Source: Thomasclavelia sp047249845
Lineage (GTDB): Bacteria; Bacillota_I; Bacilli_A; Erysipelotrichales; Coprobacillaceae
Length of the DNA: 64,000 bases
Direction: 5' to 3'
Assembly: GCF_047249845.1 (NCBI RefSeq)
Contig: NZ_JBKTWO010000004.1
Coordinates: 1 to 64,000 of the forward strand
Numbering within the stretch: the stretch's first letter is position 1; every line of letters begins with the position of its first letter. Shown piece by piece: positions 35,894-44,479 of the stretch. The position numbers and the translations under genes are program-made. Below the pieces are notes generated by a model. The model searched no databases. It worked only from the letters and a program-made list of their open reading frames with translations, and was not told where the DNA came from.

Positions 35894-35935
35894 ACTTTAT
35901 TTTATAATTAATGTCAATGAAAAGGAGTGTTAAAC

Positions 35936-37303
35936 ATGAACCAGAGTAACAAAAAGATTGAATTATTAAGAAATGCCCCGATACCTAAAGCACTATTAGC
36001 GCTTGGATTACCTACTATGATTGGAATGATGATCAATGCCTTATACAATTTAGTAGATGCTTATTTTGTCGCCGGTTTAGGAACTGCACAAAATGGTGCT
36101 ATTACAGTTGCTTTTCCATTAGGCCAGATAATTGTAGGTTTAGGTTTACTATTTGGTAGTGGTGGTGCCTCTTACATATCAAGATTATTAGGTAATGGTG
36201 AAAAAAGGCAAGCTGCTAAAGTTGCTAGTACATCATTATATAGCAGTATTATTGTTGGAGGAATAATGATAATTTTAACAATTATATTCTTAAATCCAAT
36301 TTTAAGAATATTAGGTGCCACCCAAAGCATCTTACCTTATGCCATAACTTACACAAGTATTTATATTATCTCTTCAATTTTTAATATATTCAATGTCACG
36401 ATGAATAATATTGTCACGAGTGAAGGTGCTGCAAAAACTACAATGATTGCATTATTAGCAGGTGCCACATTGAATATAATTCTTGATCCCCTCTTTATTT
36501 ATACCCTTGATTTAGGTATTGCTGGAGCAGCAATTGCAACAGCTATTTCTCAGGTTATATCTACTCTTGTGTATCTAGTATACATTTTTAGTAAAAAAAG
36601 TAACTTTAGTTTTCATTTTAAGGAATGTTGTTTTACAAAAGAAATCATGTCTGAAATCTTTAAAATTGGTATCCCTACCCTAATTTTTCAGTTATTAACA
36701 AGTCTTTCTATAGCTCTTATAAGTGGCATTGCAAAGAAAAATGGTTATGGCGATTCCATAATAGCAGGAATGGGTGATGTAACTAGAATTGTTTCTATGG
36801 GTAGTTTAATTGTCTTTGGATTTATTAAAGGTTTTCAACCAATAGCAGGTTTTAATTATGGTGCTAAAAATTATAAACGTTTGCGTGAAGCTATAAAAAC
36901 CACAGCTTTATGGTCAACAATATTTTGTGTTATCTTTGGTTTAATCTTAGTAATATTTTCAAAACCAATTATTTCGCAATTTACAAAAGATGACCTCCAG
37001 CTTATCAACATTGGACAAAAAGCATTATTTGCTAACGGAATTTCGTTTTTCTGTTTTGGTTTTTATACTGTTTACTCATCTTTATTTCTAGCTCTAGGAA
37101 AAGCAAAAGAAGGTTTAATTCTTGGCACATGCCGACAAGGAATATGCTTTATTCCAGCTATTCTATTTTTAACTTTAGCTTGGGGAATGAACGGAATTAT
37201 TTATGCTCAACCTATTGCCGATATCATCTCTACAATTATCACTGTCTTTATGGCAGTAGCTCTACATAAAAAATTAGCCATTGCTTCAATAATAAAAACA
37301 TAA
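35936..37303 (+). CDS. MATE-family multidrug efflux transporter
   Basis: The 455-residue protein has 12 predicted membrane helices. Its N-terminus, IPKALLALGLPTMIGMMINA, with YNLVDAYFVAGLG, is typical of the NorM/DinF-like MATE exporters driven by sodium or protons. The ATG at 35936 lies nine bases after AAGGAG; an upstream GTG at 35927 directly abuts the ribosome binding site and is not used. Controlled by the divergent PadR regulator. Confidence 0.88.
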   Translation: MNQSNKKIELLRNAPIPKALLALGLPTMIGMMINALYNLVDAYFVAGLGTAQNGAITVAFPLGQIIVGLGLLFGSGGASYISRLLGNGEKRQAAKVASTSLYSSIIVGGIMIILTIIFLNPILRILGATQSILPYAITYTSIYIISSIFNIFNVTMNNIVTSEGAAKTTMIALLAGATLNIILDPLFIYTLDLGIAGAAIATAISQVISTLVYLVYIFSKKSNFSFHFKECCFTKEIMSEIFKIGIPTLIFQLLTSLSIALISGIAKKNGYGDSIIAGMGDVTRIVSMGSLIVFGFIKGFQPIAGFNYGAKNYKRLREAIKTTALWSTIFCVIFGLILVIFSKPIISQFTKDDLQLINIGQKALFANGISFFCFGFYTVYSSLFLALGKAKEGLILGTCRQGICFIPAILFLTLAWGMNGIIYAQPIADIISTIITVFMAVALHKKLAIASIIKT

Positions 37304-37354
37304 TATAAAAATGCTACTAATATCCAAGTTTTAAAGTATTTAAAATATATATCA

Positions 37355-37388
37355 CCATTACTTAAATTTAGGTAATGGCGTTTTTTTA
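37355..37388 (+). terminator. Terminator after the MATE gene
   Basis: Stem CCATTAC / GTAATGG with an AT loop, then CG and seven Ts. Confidence 0.8.
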
Positions 37389-37419
37389 AGTAAAGCAATT
37401 CTTTATTTAAATGCTTATA

Positions 37420-37620
37420 CTAATATAGATATATCTTCTTTTAATGGCAGTTCATCAATATATCAATTTAACAATTCCTCAAAATAAGTTGGAACTTAAT
37501 AAAATTTCTTCTTTACCATATTATTAATTTGATAATCAATAAAATGTTTAACTGTATCACTACTTTGATGATGCAGTATTACCATGTAGCAACATAAGAA
37601 GTTGTCTCTCTCCAATAATG
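37420..37620 (-). pseudogene. Second alpha/beta hydrolase remnant
   Basis: Minus-strand text LLMLLHGNTASSK (about 37560-37605) ends at stop codons; further on, ELPLKEDISIL survives in another frame. The HGNTASSK segment equals that in the 8.1-8.4 kb remnant, so both derive from one hydrolase family. The remaining 37621-37808 shows no gene. Confidence 0.4.
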
Positions 37621-37808
37621 TTATAATACATATTTTGATTCTCAAATTTAGAAAACGACATATATTTGTCTCTTTAATTATTTATTTTAAAACCAGCAAG
37701 ACCATAAATACTAAATTCTTGCTTTTAGTATTTATTCATCTAATTTCCCATAACTACACCTATAATTCTAATAGTTTAGGTTTATATATTTACATTCTTT
37801 TTTTGTTA

Positions 37809-38249
37809 TTATATAGATTTTAGTAAAAACAATTCCATTGGTTGTTTATATTTTGGAATATCTATAATTAGACTACCACAATCTTTATATCCTAGTTTTC
37901 TATAAAAATGTTGTGCTTCTTCATCTACTTGTGTAGAAGTCAACAGCATTCCATAGCCTTGTTGCTTCATTTCATTTTCCCAATAATTCATTAATGCTTT
38001 ACCATATCCTTGGCCTTGATATTGCTCTATAATATAAAGCATATTACAAAATGGCGTATTGTCCCAAAACAAATTATATCTTAACAACCCAATTGGATTA
38101 TCATCAAGAAATAATATATACCCTCTTTTGCTTTGAACTTTATTATTATACTCCATTTCAGTTATATGAGTATCTAGACTAAACCAAAAATTCCTATCCT
38201 CATATTGCATATACTTAATTTCCATCATCCAACCTATTCTTTCCGTCAT
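37809..38249 (-). CDS. GNAT-family N-acetyltransferase
   Basis: The 146-residue protein has the acetyl-CoA loop IIEQYQGQGYGKALMNYW and the late motif EEAQHFYRKLGYKDCG. It starts 14 bp after another acetyltransferase gene on the same strand. The start at 38249 has no strong ribosome binding site; ATGs at 38228/38225 are alternatives. Confidence 0.75.
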   Translation of the reverse strand: MTERIGWMMEIKYMQYEDRNFWFSLDTHITEMEYNNKVQSKRGYILFLDDNPIGLLRYNLFWDNTPFCNMLYIIEQYQGQGYGKALMNYWENEMKQQGYGMLLTSTQVDEEAQHFYRKLGYKDCGSLIIDIPKYKQPMELFLLKSI

Positions 38250-38263
38250 AGTTCTTTTTATAA

Positions 38264-38749
38264 TTATTTTTCTATGACATAACGACTTTCTACAGGATCA
38301 AACAAGACAAAACCACATGATAATAAAACACCTTCTGAGGCTTTATTCTTTTTATCAATATCTGCTGTAATTCTAAGTGCATCTGGTAAAGAAAATATCT
38401 TATCCATTAAAGCCATTATCATCTGTTTGCCTACACCTTTACCAAGATAAGACTCTTCACCTATAAAATAATCAATTCCATATGCCCCTTCTACTACTAA
38501 ATTTCCATATTCCTCATCACTATCTATACATTTATAATATTGACAAAGCCCAATTGACTTACCATCATGCATTACTATAAAATGATACAACCAGTTAAAC
38601 TCACAATTACGGTTTTTAATTTCTATCATCCAATCATTAAGTGTTACTCCCATATGAGGAATCTCATACCATTTTTTTACATGGTCTTTATTCAGCCACT
38701 TCTCTATCAATGGGATATCACTATCAATTAATGCTCTTAACTCCAACAT
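38264..38749 (-). CDS. GNAT-family acetyltransferase of the aminoglycoside 6'-N-acetyltransferase type
   Basis: The 161-residue protein MLELRALIDSDIPLIEKWLN, with VKKWYEIPH, YGIDYFIGEESYLGKGVGKQMI and a C-terminal ADIDKKNKASEGVLLSCGF, has the layout of AAC(6')-related and RimJ-like acetyltransferases. Whether aminoglycosides are substrates is unknown. The start at 38749 follows AAGGAGAAGGTT; the in-frame TTG further upstream overlaps that site and is rejected. Confidence 0.75.
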   Translation of the reverse strand: MLELRALIDSDIPLIEKWLNKDHVKKWYEIPHMGVTLNDWMIEIKNRNCEFNWLYHFIVMHDGKSIGLCQYYKCIDSDEEYGNLVVEGAYGIDYFIGEESYLGKGVGKQMIMALMDKIFSLPDALRITADIDKKNKASEGVLLSCGFVLFDPVESRYVIEK

Positions 38750-38834
38750 AACCTTCTCCTTTATTTTCAACTATCCATTTTGTTATTGGTATTTAACAAA
38801 CTAGAATTTTATCATTTATAAGTTTTTAATTAAA

Positions 38835-39281
38835 TTAACCTTTATTTTTAACACCATAGGGTTTACCATTTCTCCAAAAGATAGCATAGTGTTCATGAGC
38901 ATAAGATTTTTCTATGTCCCTGCTTGATTTGCCATGTATATAAACAAATTTAAATGAGTTATATCTTGATGAAATGATAGGATACAAATATTCTTGTGAC
39001 TGTCCTGATTTGTATAAGAAATCGCAAGATTCATTAAATTGATTAATATAACTTACAGTGCCATCTTCTCTAATTTTAAGATAGTGCAAACAACCGATAT
39101 CATACAAGATTTCATATCCAACGTCCTTTGATTTTCCTACATTTAAGCATTCATATTTAAGTGATTTTTTAGATTTCCCATATAAAGCCCAAACACCTTC
39201 AACCCTCATATACTTTTCAAGTGCAGAGCATATAATATGACCACTTTCATCTTCTTCATATATTATGTCATTTATTTCCAT
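38835..39281 (-). CDS. Hypothetical 148-residue protein
   Basis: Starts MEINDIIYEEDESGHIICSA after AGAGGGTAAAGAT. It is mainly beta, with repeated short strands (VSYINQFNES, FVYIHGKSSRD), soluble and without signal peptide. Family not recognised. Confidence 0.55.
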   Translation of the reverse strand: MEINDIIYEEDESGHIICSALEKYMRVEGVWALYGKSKKSLKYECLNVGKSKDVGYEILYDIGCLHYLKIREDGTVSYINQFNESCDFLYKSGQSQEYLYPIISSRYNSFKFVYIHGKSSRDIEKSYAHEHYAIFWRNGKPYGVKNKG

Positions 39282-39335
39282 ATCTTTACCCTCTACAAAT
39301 TCCAATTTATGGAACAATTATACCATTTACAACCT

Positions 39336-39570
39336 AACTATTGTATAAAAACAACACTCTATGAAAAAAAGATTGTATCGCTACAATCTCTTATATTTCA
39401 ATCACTTCTTTTCTAATAACCTCATCCATACAATTACGAATATTGCTCATTTCTTGTATCCACAGCATTTGATTCTTCACTTTTAATTCTTCTATTATAC
39501 TTCTTTGTTTTTTGAAATCAATTAGCAATTGCTCATACATTTCATTTGCTTCTTTATCAATATTTTATAG
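39336..39570 (-). pseudogene. tnpV: 3' end of a tnpV-like transposon gene with terminator
   Basis: Minus-strand frame 39570-39391 reads IDKEANEMYEQLLIDFKKQR, then ELKVKNQMLWIQEMSNIRNC and MDEVIRKEVIEI before a TAA. This is the conserved C-terminus of TnpV proteins from clostridial transposons. A hairpin AGATTGTA-TCGC-TACAATCT (39370-39389) follows. The 5' half of the gene is missing. The downstream 50 bp recurs at 59324-59375. Confidence 0.65.
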
Positions 39571-39602
39571 ATAATTGTTTAACTGATTAGAGGTACATGA
39601 CA

Positions 39603-39919
39603 ATGAGTAAACCATCATTTACAGACGAATTTAAACAGTGGGTTATACAATATGTTTTAGATCATCTCGATGAGTCGAAGTTGTCTGTTGCCAAGCAGTT
39701 TGGTATTGCAGACAGCACTGTTCATAAGTAGCTTAAAAATGCTCAAAGCAATAACGGTACTATTATTTCAAAAGGGAGTGGCTAAACAAATACAGGATAA
39801 AGAATTATAGCTAGGCATATTAGCTGGGGTTTGAATATATAGAAGGATTCTATAATACAGTAAGGATACATTCACACTGTGACTATAGATCACCGAACGA
39901 GCATGAACACAGTTATTAA
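39603..39919 (+). pseudogene. IS3-family transposase remnant
   Basis: The plus strand begins ATG with MSKPSFTDEFKQWVIQYVLD and continues through LSVAKQFGIADSTVHK, the OrfA HTH of IS3-type elements, then hits a stop where tryptophan is expected. After a short degraded stretch the OrfB C-terminus appears: GFEYIEGFYNTVRIHSHCDY then RSPNEHEHSY and a TAA. Nearly all of the DDE domain is deleted. Confidence 0.75.
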
Positions 39920-39986
39920 GTTAGTTCAAACTAACACAACCCAGATTCTTACATTTATGTAGTCCGAAATCTTGACATAGTACCAC

Positions 39987-40100
39987 TTTCAGATTCTACC
40001 TCACAATAGACACCCTTGATATTGGCTAGTGGTTGGCAGTTGCGACATCACCCCCACAGTGGACTTTCACCAACTAGATATATGCCATGCCTGGCATACC
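39987..40100 (-). mobile_element. Second group II intron relic (domain I only)
   Basis: About 100 bp nearly identical to 30410-30512 (for example GTTGGTGAAAGTCCACTGTG and AACTGCCAACCACTAGCC on the minus strand). Its 5' edge again sits directly after the T tract of a terminator, that of guaA. The rest of the intron has been lost; IS3 debris lies beyond. Confidence 0.75.
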
Positions 40101-40144
40101 AAAAAAATGCTTCTATTTACCTACATAGAAAGCATTTTTTATTA
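40101..40144 (-). terminator. Terminator of guaA
   Basis: Stem AATGCTTCTAT / ATAGAAAGCATT (one bulge) with seven Ts on the minus strand; the intron relic follows at once. Confidence 0.75.
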
Positions 40145-40149
40145 TTTTC

Positions 40150-41451
40150 TTATTCCCACTCAATTGTTGCACATGGCTTAGGTGATAAGTCATATACAAC
40201 TCTATTTACATTTGGTACTTCTTGTAAAATACGCTCTGTAATCTTAGTAAGAATTGGCCATTCAATCTGTTCAATAGAGGCAGTCATTGCATCTATTGTA
40301 TTTACTGCTCGAATAATAACAGGATACTCAAAACAACGTTCATTATTTTTAACACCTACTGACTTAAATTCTGGAATAGCTGTAAAATACTGCCATACAG
40401 TTTTATCTAAACCAGCTTTAGCAAATTCTTCTCTTAAAATTGCATCAGATTCACGTACAGCTTCTAAACGTTCTTTTGTAATTGCACCTAAACAACGAAC
40501 TCCAAGTCCAGGACCTGGGAAAGGTTGTCTATAAACCATATTATGTGGTAATCCTAACTCAATTCCACAAGCTCGTACTTCGTCTTTGAATAATTGATAT
40601 AGTGGTTCAACTAATTCAAATTGTAAATCTTCAGGTAGACCTCCTACATTATGATGTGATTTAACACATTTAGCTGTTTTAGTTCCTGATTCTATAATAT
40701 CTGGATAGATAGTCCCCTGAGCTAAAAAATCAATCCCATCTAATTTACGTGCTTCTTCTTCAAATACGCGAATAAATTCAGCTCCGATGATCTTACGCTT
40801 TTCTTCTGGATCACCAACACCTGCTAATTTATCTAAGAAACGTTCACTTGCATCAACATATACTAAATTAGCATCTAATTGATTAGAGAATACATCAACT
40901 ACATCTTCTGATTCCCCTTTACGCATTAATCCATGATTAACATGAACACAAACTAATTGTTTACCAATTGCTTTAATTAATAATGCAGCTACTACTGAAG
41001 AATCTACCCCTCCAGATAATGCTAATAATACTTTACGGTCTCCAACTTGTTGACGAATCAATTCCACTTGATCAGCCACAAAGTTTTTCATATTCCAATT
41101 CTTTTCAGCCTTACAAGTATCAATTACAAAAGCAGTTAATTCTTCTTTTAAAGCTTCATAACTTGCTGGAAAAGATTTATTTTCTACTTTTGCCAAGGCA
41201 TGATCATAAGCCATTACTGGATAACCAGCTTCATATATATCGGGATTTACATCAATTGTTTGTCCATCAATAATATTATTTTCTCCACCACTAATGATAA
41301 TTCCTTTTACATTAGACATTGCTTTTAATTCTTCAACTGTAATATCATGAGCTTTAATTTCACTAAATACCCCAATTTCTCGTACACAACGAGCAATAGT
41401 CGTATTTTCATGACTACCTAAATCTAAAATAACAATTGTATCTTGCTTCAT
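40150..41451 (-). CDS. guaA: GMP synthase with vestigial glutamine amidotransferase domain
   Basis: The 433-residue protein has a normal ATP-pyrophosphatase domain (SGGVDSSVVAALL at 146-158) and GMP-synthase dimerisation domain (QPFPGPGLGVRCLG, ending KPCATIEWE). It aminates XMP to GMP. The N-terminal glutaminase is only about 95 residues instead of about 190. It keeps the opening strand VILDLGSHENTT and SGGENNI, but where the nucleophile cysteine belongs (GICYGMQ) it reads MAYDHALAKVE, and the His/Glu half is missing. It therefore probably uses free ammonia or a separate glutaminase. AGGGGG precedes the start. Confidence 0.9.
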   Translation of the reverse strand: MKQDTIVILDLGSHENTTIARCVREIGVFSEIKAHDITVEELKAMSNVKGIIISGGENNIIDGQTIDVNPDIYEAGYPVMAYDHALAKVENKSFPASYEALKEELTAFVIDTCKAEKNWNMKNFVADQVELIRQQVGDRKVLLALSGGVDSSVVAALLIKAIGKQLVCVHVNHGLMRKGESEDVVDVFSNQLDANLVYVDASERFLDKLAGVGDPEEKRKIIGAEFIRVFEEEARKLDGIDFLAQGTIYPDIIESGTKTAKCVKSHHNVGGLPEDLQFELVEPLYQLFKDEVRACGIELGLPHNMVYRQPFPGPGLGVRCLGAITKERLEAVRESDAILREEFAKAGLDKTVWQYFTAIPEFKSVGVKNNERCFEYPVIIRAVNTIDAMTASIEQIEWPILTKITERILQEVPNVNRVVYDLSPKPCATIEWE

Positions 41452-41468
41452 CTTTCTTAACCCCCTTT

Positions 41469-42659
41469 TTAATTTGTATAATTATCAAAATATCCTTGAA
41501 CTAATACAACCGGTGTTCCTTTATCACCACTTCCACTAGTTAAATCACATAAACTACCAATTAAATCTGTTAACTGTCTTGGTGTTGTCCCTTGTGAAGC
41601 CATATTACCAACTAAGTTATCATCTTTTTCCTTTATACTTTTAGAAATAGCTTCTTTTAAAGCTTCTCCACTTAAATCTTTAAAATCATTATCCGCTAAA
41701 TACTTCAATTTTAATTCATTAGGTGTCCCCTTTAACCCCTCAGTATAAGCAGGTGATACTACAGGATCAGCTAATTCCCAAATTTTTCCTTGAGGATCTT
41801 TAAACGCACCATCTCCATAAACCATTACTTCAACATGTTTTCCTGTAGCTTTCAATATTTGTTCTTGAATATCAGTTACTAATGGTAAACAGTCATTTGG
41901 AAATAATTTAATTGTATCTTCAGTTGATTTATTAGAACCTAATAATCCGTAATTACGATTATATCCACTTCCATCTACACTACTAGTTAAAATATCATCC
42001 ATTCCACATACAGCTTTTGCTCCAGCCGCTTTTAAGATTCGTTTTGTTCTTGCTCGAGTATGGATATCACAAGTTAAAATATGATCAGCATAATTTAAAA
42101 TTGTTTTAGCCTGGTTAGCAAAAATAATTTCTACTTCGGCACCCATTTCTCTAATTAAATCTCCATAGTATGCAACATAATCCACACCAGTAAATTCATG
42201 TTTATTTTCACCAAATAATTCTCGATATTTTTCTAAAGTTAAAACATCACTATAAGGATTAACATTTGCTTCATCTAATTTATCTAAAGAAACTAATTCA
42301 TTACCTACTTCATCACTTGGATAACTTAACATTAATACTACTTTTTTAGCCCCTTTAGCAATCCCTTTTAAACAGATAGAAAACCGATTACGTGACAAGA
42401 TAGGAAAGATAACCCCAATTGTTTCTCCACCTAATTTTTCTTTTACATCTTTTGCAATAGCATCAATACTTGCATAGTTACCTTGTGCTCTAGCTACAAT
42501 TGATTCAGTGATTGCAATAACATCACGATCTCTTAATGAAAATCCTTCACTACTTGCTGCATCTAATACACTGTTTACTACGATTTTGGCCAAATCATCG
42601 TTTTCACGAATAATTGGACAACGTACTCCTCTTGATATAGTACCTACTTTTCTTTCCAT
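41469..42659 (-). CDS. CofE-like F420-0:gamma-glutamyl ligase-family protein
   Basis: The 396-residue protein starts MERKVGTISRGVRCPIIREN and contains DRDVIAITESIVARAQGNY, SRNRFSICLKGIAKGA and YGDGAFKDPQGKIWELADP, the pattern of the CofE/F420-0 ligase superfamily, which in archaea and actinobacteria adds glutamate to coenzyme F420 with GTP. No F420 biosynthesis is expected in this lineage, so the acceptor is unknown. It lies 17 bp upstream of guaA in the same direction and is probably co-transcribed. AAAGGTG precedes the ATG. Confidence 0.75.
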   Translation of the reverse strand: MERKVGTISRGVRCPIIRENDDLAKIVVNSVLDAASSEGFSLRDRDVIAITESIVARAQGNYASIDAIAKDVKEKLGGETIGVIFPILSRNRFSICLKGIAKGAKKVVLMLSYPSDEVGNELVSLDKLDEANVNPYSDVLTLEKYRELFGENKHEFTGVDYVAYYGDLIREMGAEVEIIFANQAKTILNYADHILTCDIHTRARTKRILKAAGAKAVCGMDDILTSSVDGSGYNRNYGLLGSNKSTEDTIKLFPNDCLPLVTDIQEQILKATGKHVEVMVYGDGAFKDPQGKIWELADPVVSPAYTEGLKGTPNELKLKYLADNDFKDLSGEALKEAISKSIKEKDDNLVGNMASQGTTPRQLTDLIGSLCDLTSGSGDKGTPVVLVQGYFDNYTN

Positions 42660-42962
42660 ATATTTCACCTTTCTGTTAAAACTCACAAACAAACATTTTA
42701 TAACCGTTTTAAGTTATAATTTTGTGTTTTTTCTATCATCTATATTCTACTGCTAAATAATATCAAAATAGGACAACAATTTCAAGTATCATAGTACTAT
42801 TCATAAAAATCCTAGATGATTAAAACATATGTATATTCATGTCTTTTAAACACAAAGTTCAATAATTATCTAGCTAAAGATCCAAAAATAATCAATTCTT
42901 TTTTTATTACAAACATATTTTTATAATTTTATCAATATATTAGAAATGATAGGAGATAAAAT

Positions 42963-43865
42963 ATGGAAGATAATACAAAATATTGTACTGCCTCATTAGA
43001 ATTAAATTTATTCTTTCTAAGAATCATGAAAGAACATGCACTGTTTTTAGAAGCTAGTTTTACCAAAGCCAACAGTGATTTTGCTAAACAAGCTGATAAT
43101 TATAAAAATGAATTTGAAAAATTACTAAGTTATACGATTGATTTAAGTCAAGGAGTGATTCGTTCAAACGTATTAAATTCAGGAGAAATTATTACTGAAT
43201 TTACTTTGAATGCTGAGAAACAAACGATATGTTTAACTGGTATTGATATTGATACAAATATTACTCAAAAAGAACACCAATTGATTAACAATCAGGAAAT
43301 TTCTCAATGTTGTCATATTAACCCCCACATATCACAACTTAATCAAGCAGTTCTTACTATATTAGAACAATTCATTAAGTTTAAAGAAACAATTATTGCT
43401 AATGTAAAAACATGCTCTATGTTTACTATGAATTATCCATTATTATTAGAACATATTTTACGAGAAGCTAAGTTATACCATTACTATCTTTGTAATTATG
43501 AAAATGGTGTTAATAATGATATTCAAACAATGAAACAAATCGAACTCTTTTGGAATCAGATCATGATGGAACATGCTTTGTTTATTCGAGGATTATTAGA
43601 TCCAAGTGAAGCTGATTTAATCAAAACATCCAATCAATTTGTAAAAGAATATCAGGAATTGTTAGAGTGTGCAGCTATGAAAAATGACTTGGTTATTGCA
43701 AAGGGGCAATGTAATCCATATGCTGAAACAGTGAAGTTAAAAGAATTTAAAACAGCAGGAACAAAAGGTATTTTGAATTGTGAAATTCGTTCTATAATCG
43801 TTCCCTTATTAGCAGATCATGTTCTTCGTGAAGCGAATCATTATTTAAGGTTGTTAAAGGAATAG
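42963..43865 (+). CDS. DUF2935 hemerythrin-like helical protein
   Basis: The 300-residue protein is an internal duplication: RIMKEHALFLEASF with LLEHILREAKLYHYYL in the first half, and QIMMEHALFIRGLLD with LADHVLREANHYLRLL in the second. The paired E-H and H-x3-E motifs suggest a four-helix metal site as in DUF2935 proteins. An AGGAGATAAAAT site precedes the ATG. Function unknown; metal binding is inferred. Confidence 0.8.
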   Translation: MEDNTKYCTASLELNLFFLRIMKEHALFLEASFTKANSDFAKQADNYKNEFEKLLSYTIDLSQGVIRSNVLNSGEIITEFTLNAEKQTICLTGIDIDTNITQKEHQLINNQEISQCCHINPHISQLNQAVLTILEQFIKFKETIIANVKTCSMFTMNYPLLLEHILREAKLYHYYLCNYENGVNNDIQTMKQIELFWNQIMMEHALFIRGLLDPSEADLIKTSNQFVKEYQELLECAAMKNDLVIAKGQCNPYAETVKLKEFKTAGTKGILNCEIRSIIVPLLADHVLREANHYLRLLKE

Positions 43866-43874
43866 ATTTTATTT

Positions 43875-43918
43875 AAAAAGGCTGTTACCCTTTATTTAAG
43901 GATACTAGCCTTTTGTAT
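43875..43918 (+). terminator. Terminator after the DUF2935 gene
   Basis: Stem AAAAGGCT / AGCCTTTT with a 23-base loop containing a smaller CCTTT/AAGG stem, then a T-rich tract. Confidence 0.65.
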
Positions 43919-44031
43919 TTCTATATATGCATATTTATCATTTAAAATATTGAATTCCAAATCAATTACATTAGAATAGGTCTTTAAAACTAATCTTAGT
44001 TCACTAAACCTACCTATTTGATAATTAGGTA

Positions 44032-44400
44032 GCGTCAAAAACAATTAGTTATTTTATTGACAACTTAACTGTAAAAAACACTCAAACTTGAAATATTGCT
44101 CTAATCACGAAAAAAGCTCAGAAATCAATATTTCTCATCAAATAATAGCTAATTATACTAAAGATGTGAGTTGTTTAATTTTGTCATAGCTTGTTATATC
44201 TAAATATCAGAAAGTTTAAAGCTATCCCTGAAGGCTTAATTCAAAGGTGTAATAAATAGAATATGATTATTGATAACTCCCATTACCAAATCTTCATTCA
44301 TAAACCTTAATAATTCTTCTTTTATTCATTATTCTTACTTAACTTTGCTAATAGTAATTTTAGTGTAACACTAAATCTGTTTCTATTAAAAGAATAAATG
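44032..44400. repeat. Decayed repeat element, copy A
   Basis: The block 44032-44077 (GTCAAAAACAATTAGTTATT..., ending AACTGTAAAA) and, 180 bp on, ATAGAATATGATTATTGAT (44256-44273) both recur in the same order at 50840-50884 and 51358-51376. A plus-strand frame near 44240 reads IPEGLIQRCNK, faintly like the end of an ISL3-type transposase. The element is too decayed to name. Confidence 0.35.
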
Positions 44401-44418
44401 ATTAATTATAATTTATTG

Positions 44419-44456
44419 TAAAACAGCAGATGAATTATTTCATATGCTGTTTTAAT
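44419..44456. terminator. Terminator of the PL8 lyase gene
   Basis: Stem TAAAACAGCA / TGCTGTTTTA flanked by A and T runs, 24 bp past the stop codon. Confidence 0.8.
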
Positions 44457-44479
44457 TTTAGAATTTTACTTTTTTAATC

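Noticed and set aside
37602..37823. 73-codon hydrophobic plus-strand frame
   Set aside because: AT-rich low-complexity region with no ribosome binding site, overlapping the hydrolase remnant.
40016..40534. 172-codon plus-strand frame
   Set aside because: Antisense to the well-supported guaA gene and the intron relic; no ribosome binding site and no family pattern.
42660..42962. Possible purine riboswitch upstream of the CofE-like/guaA operon
   Set aside because: No conserved purine-aptamer core or loop sequences were found on the relevant strand.
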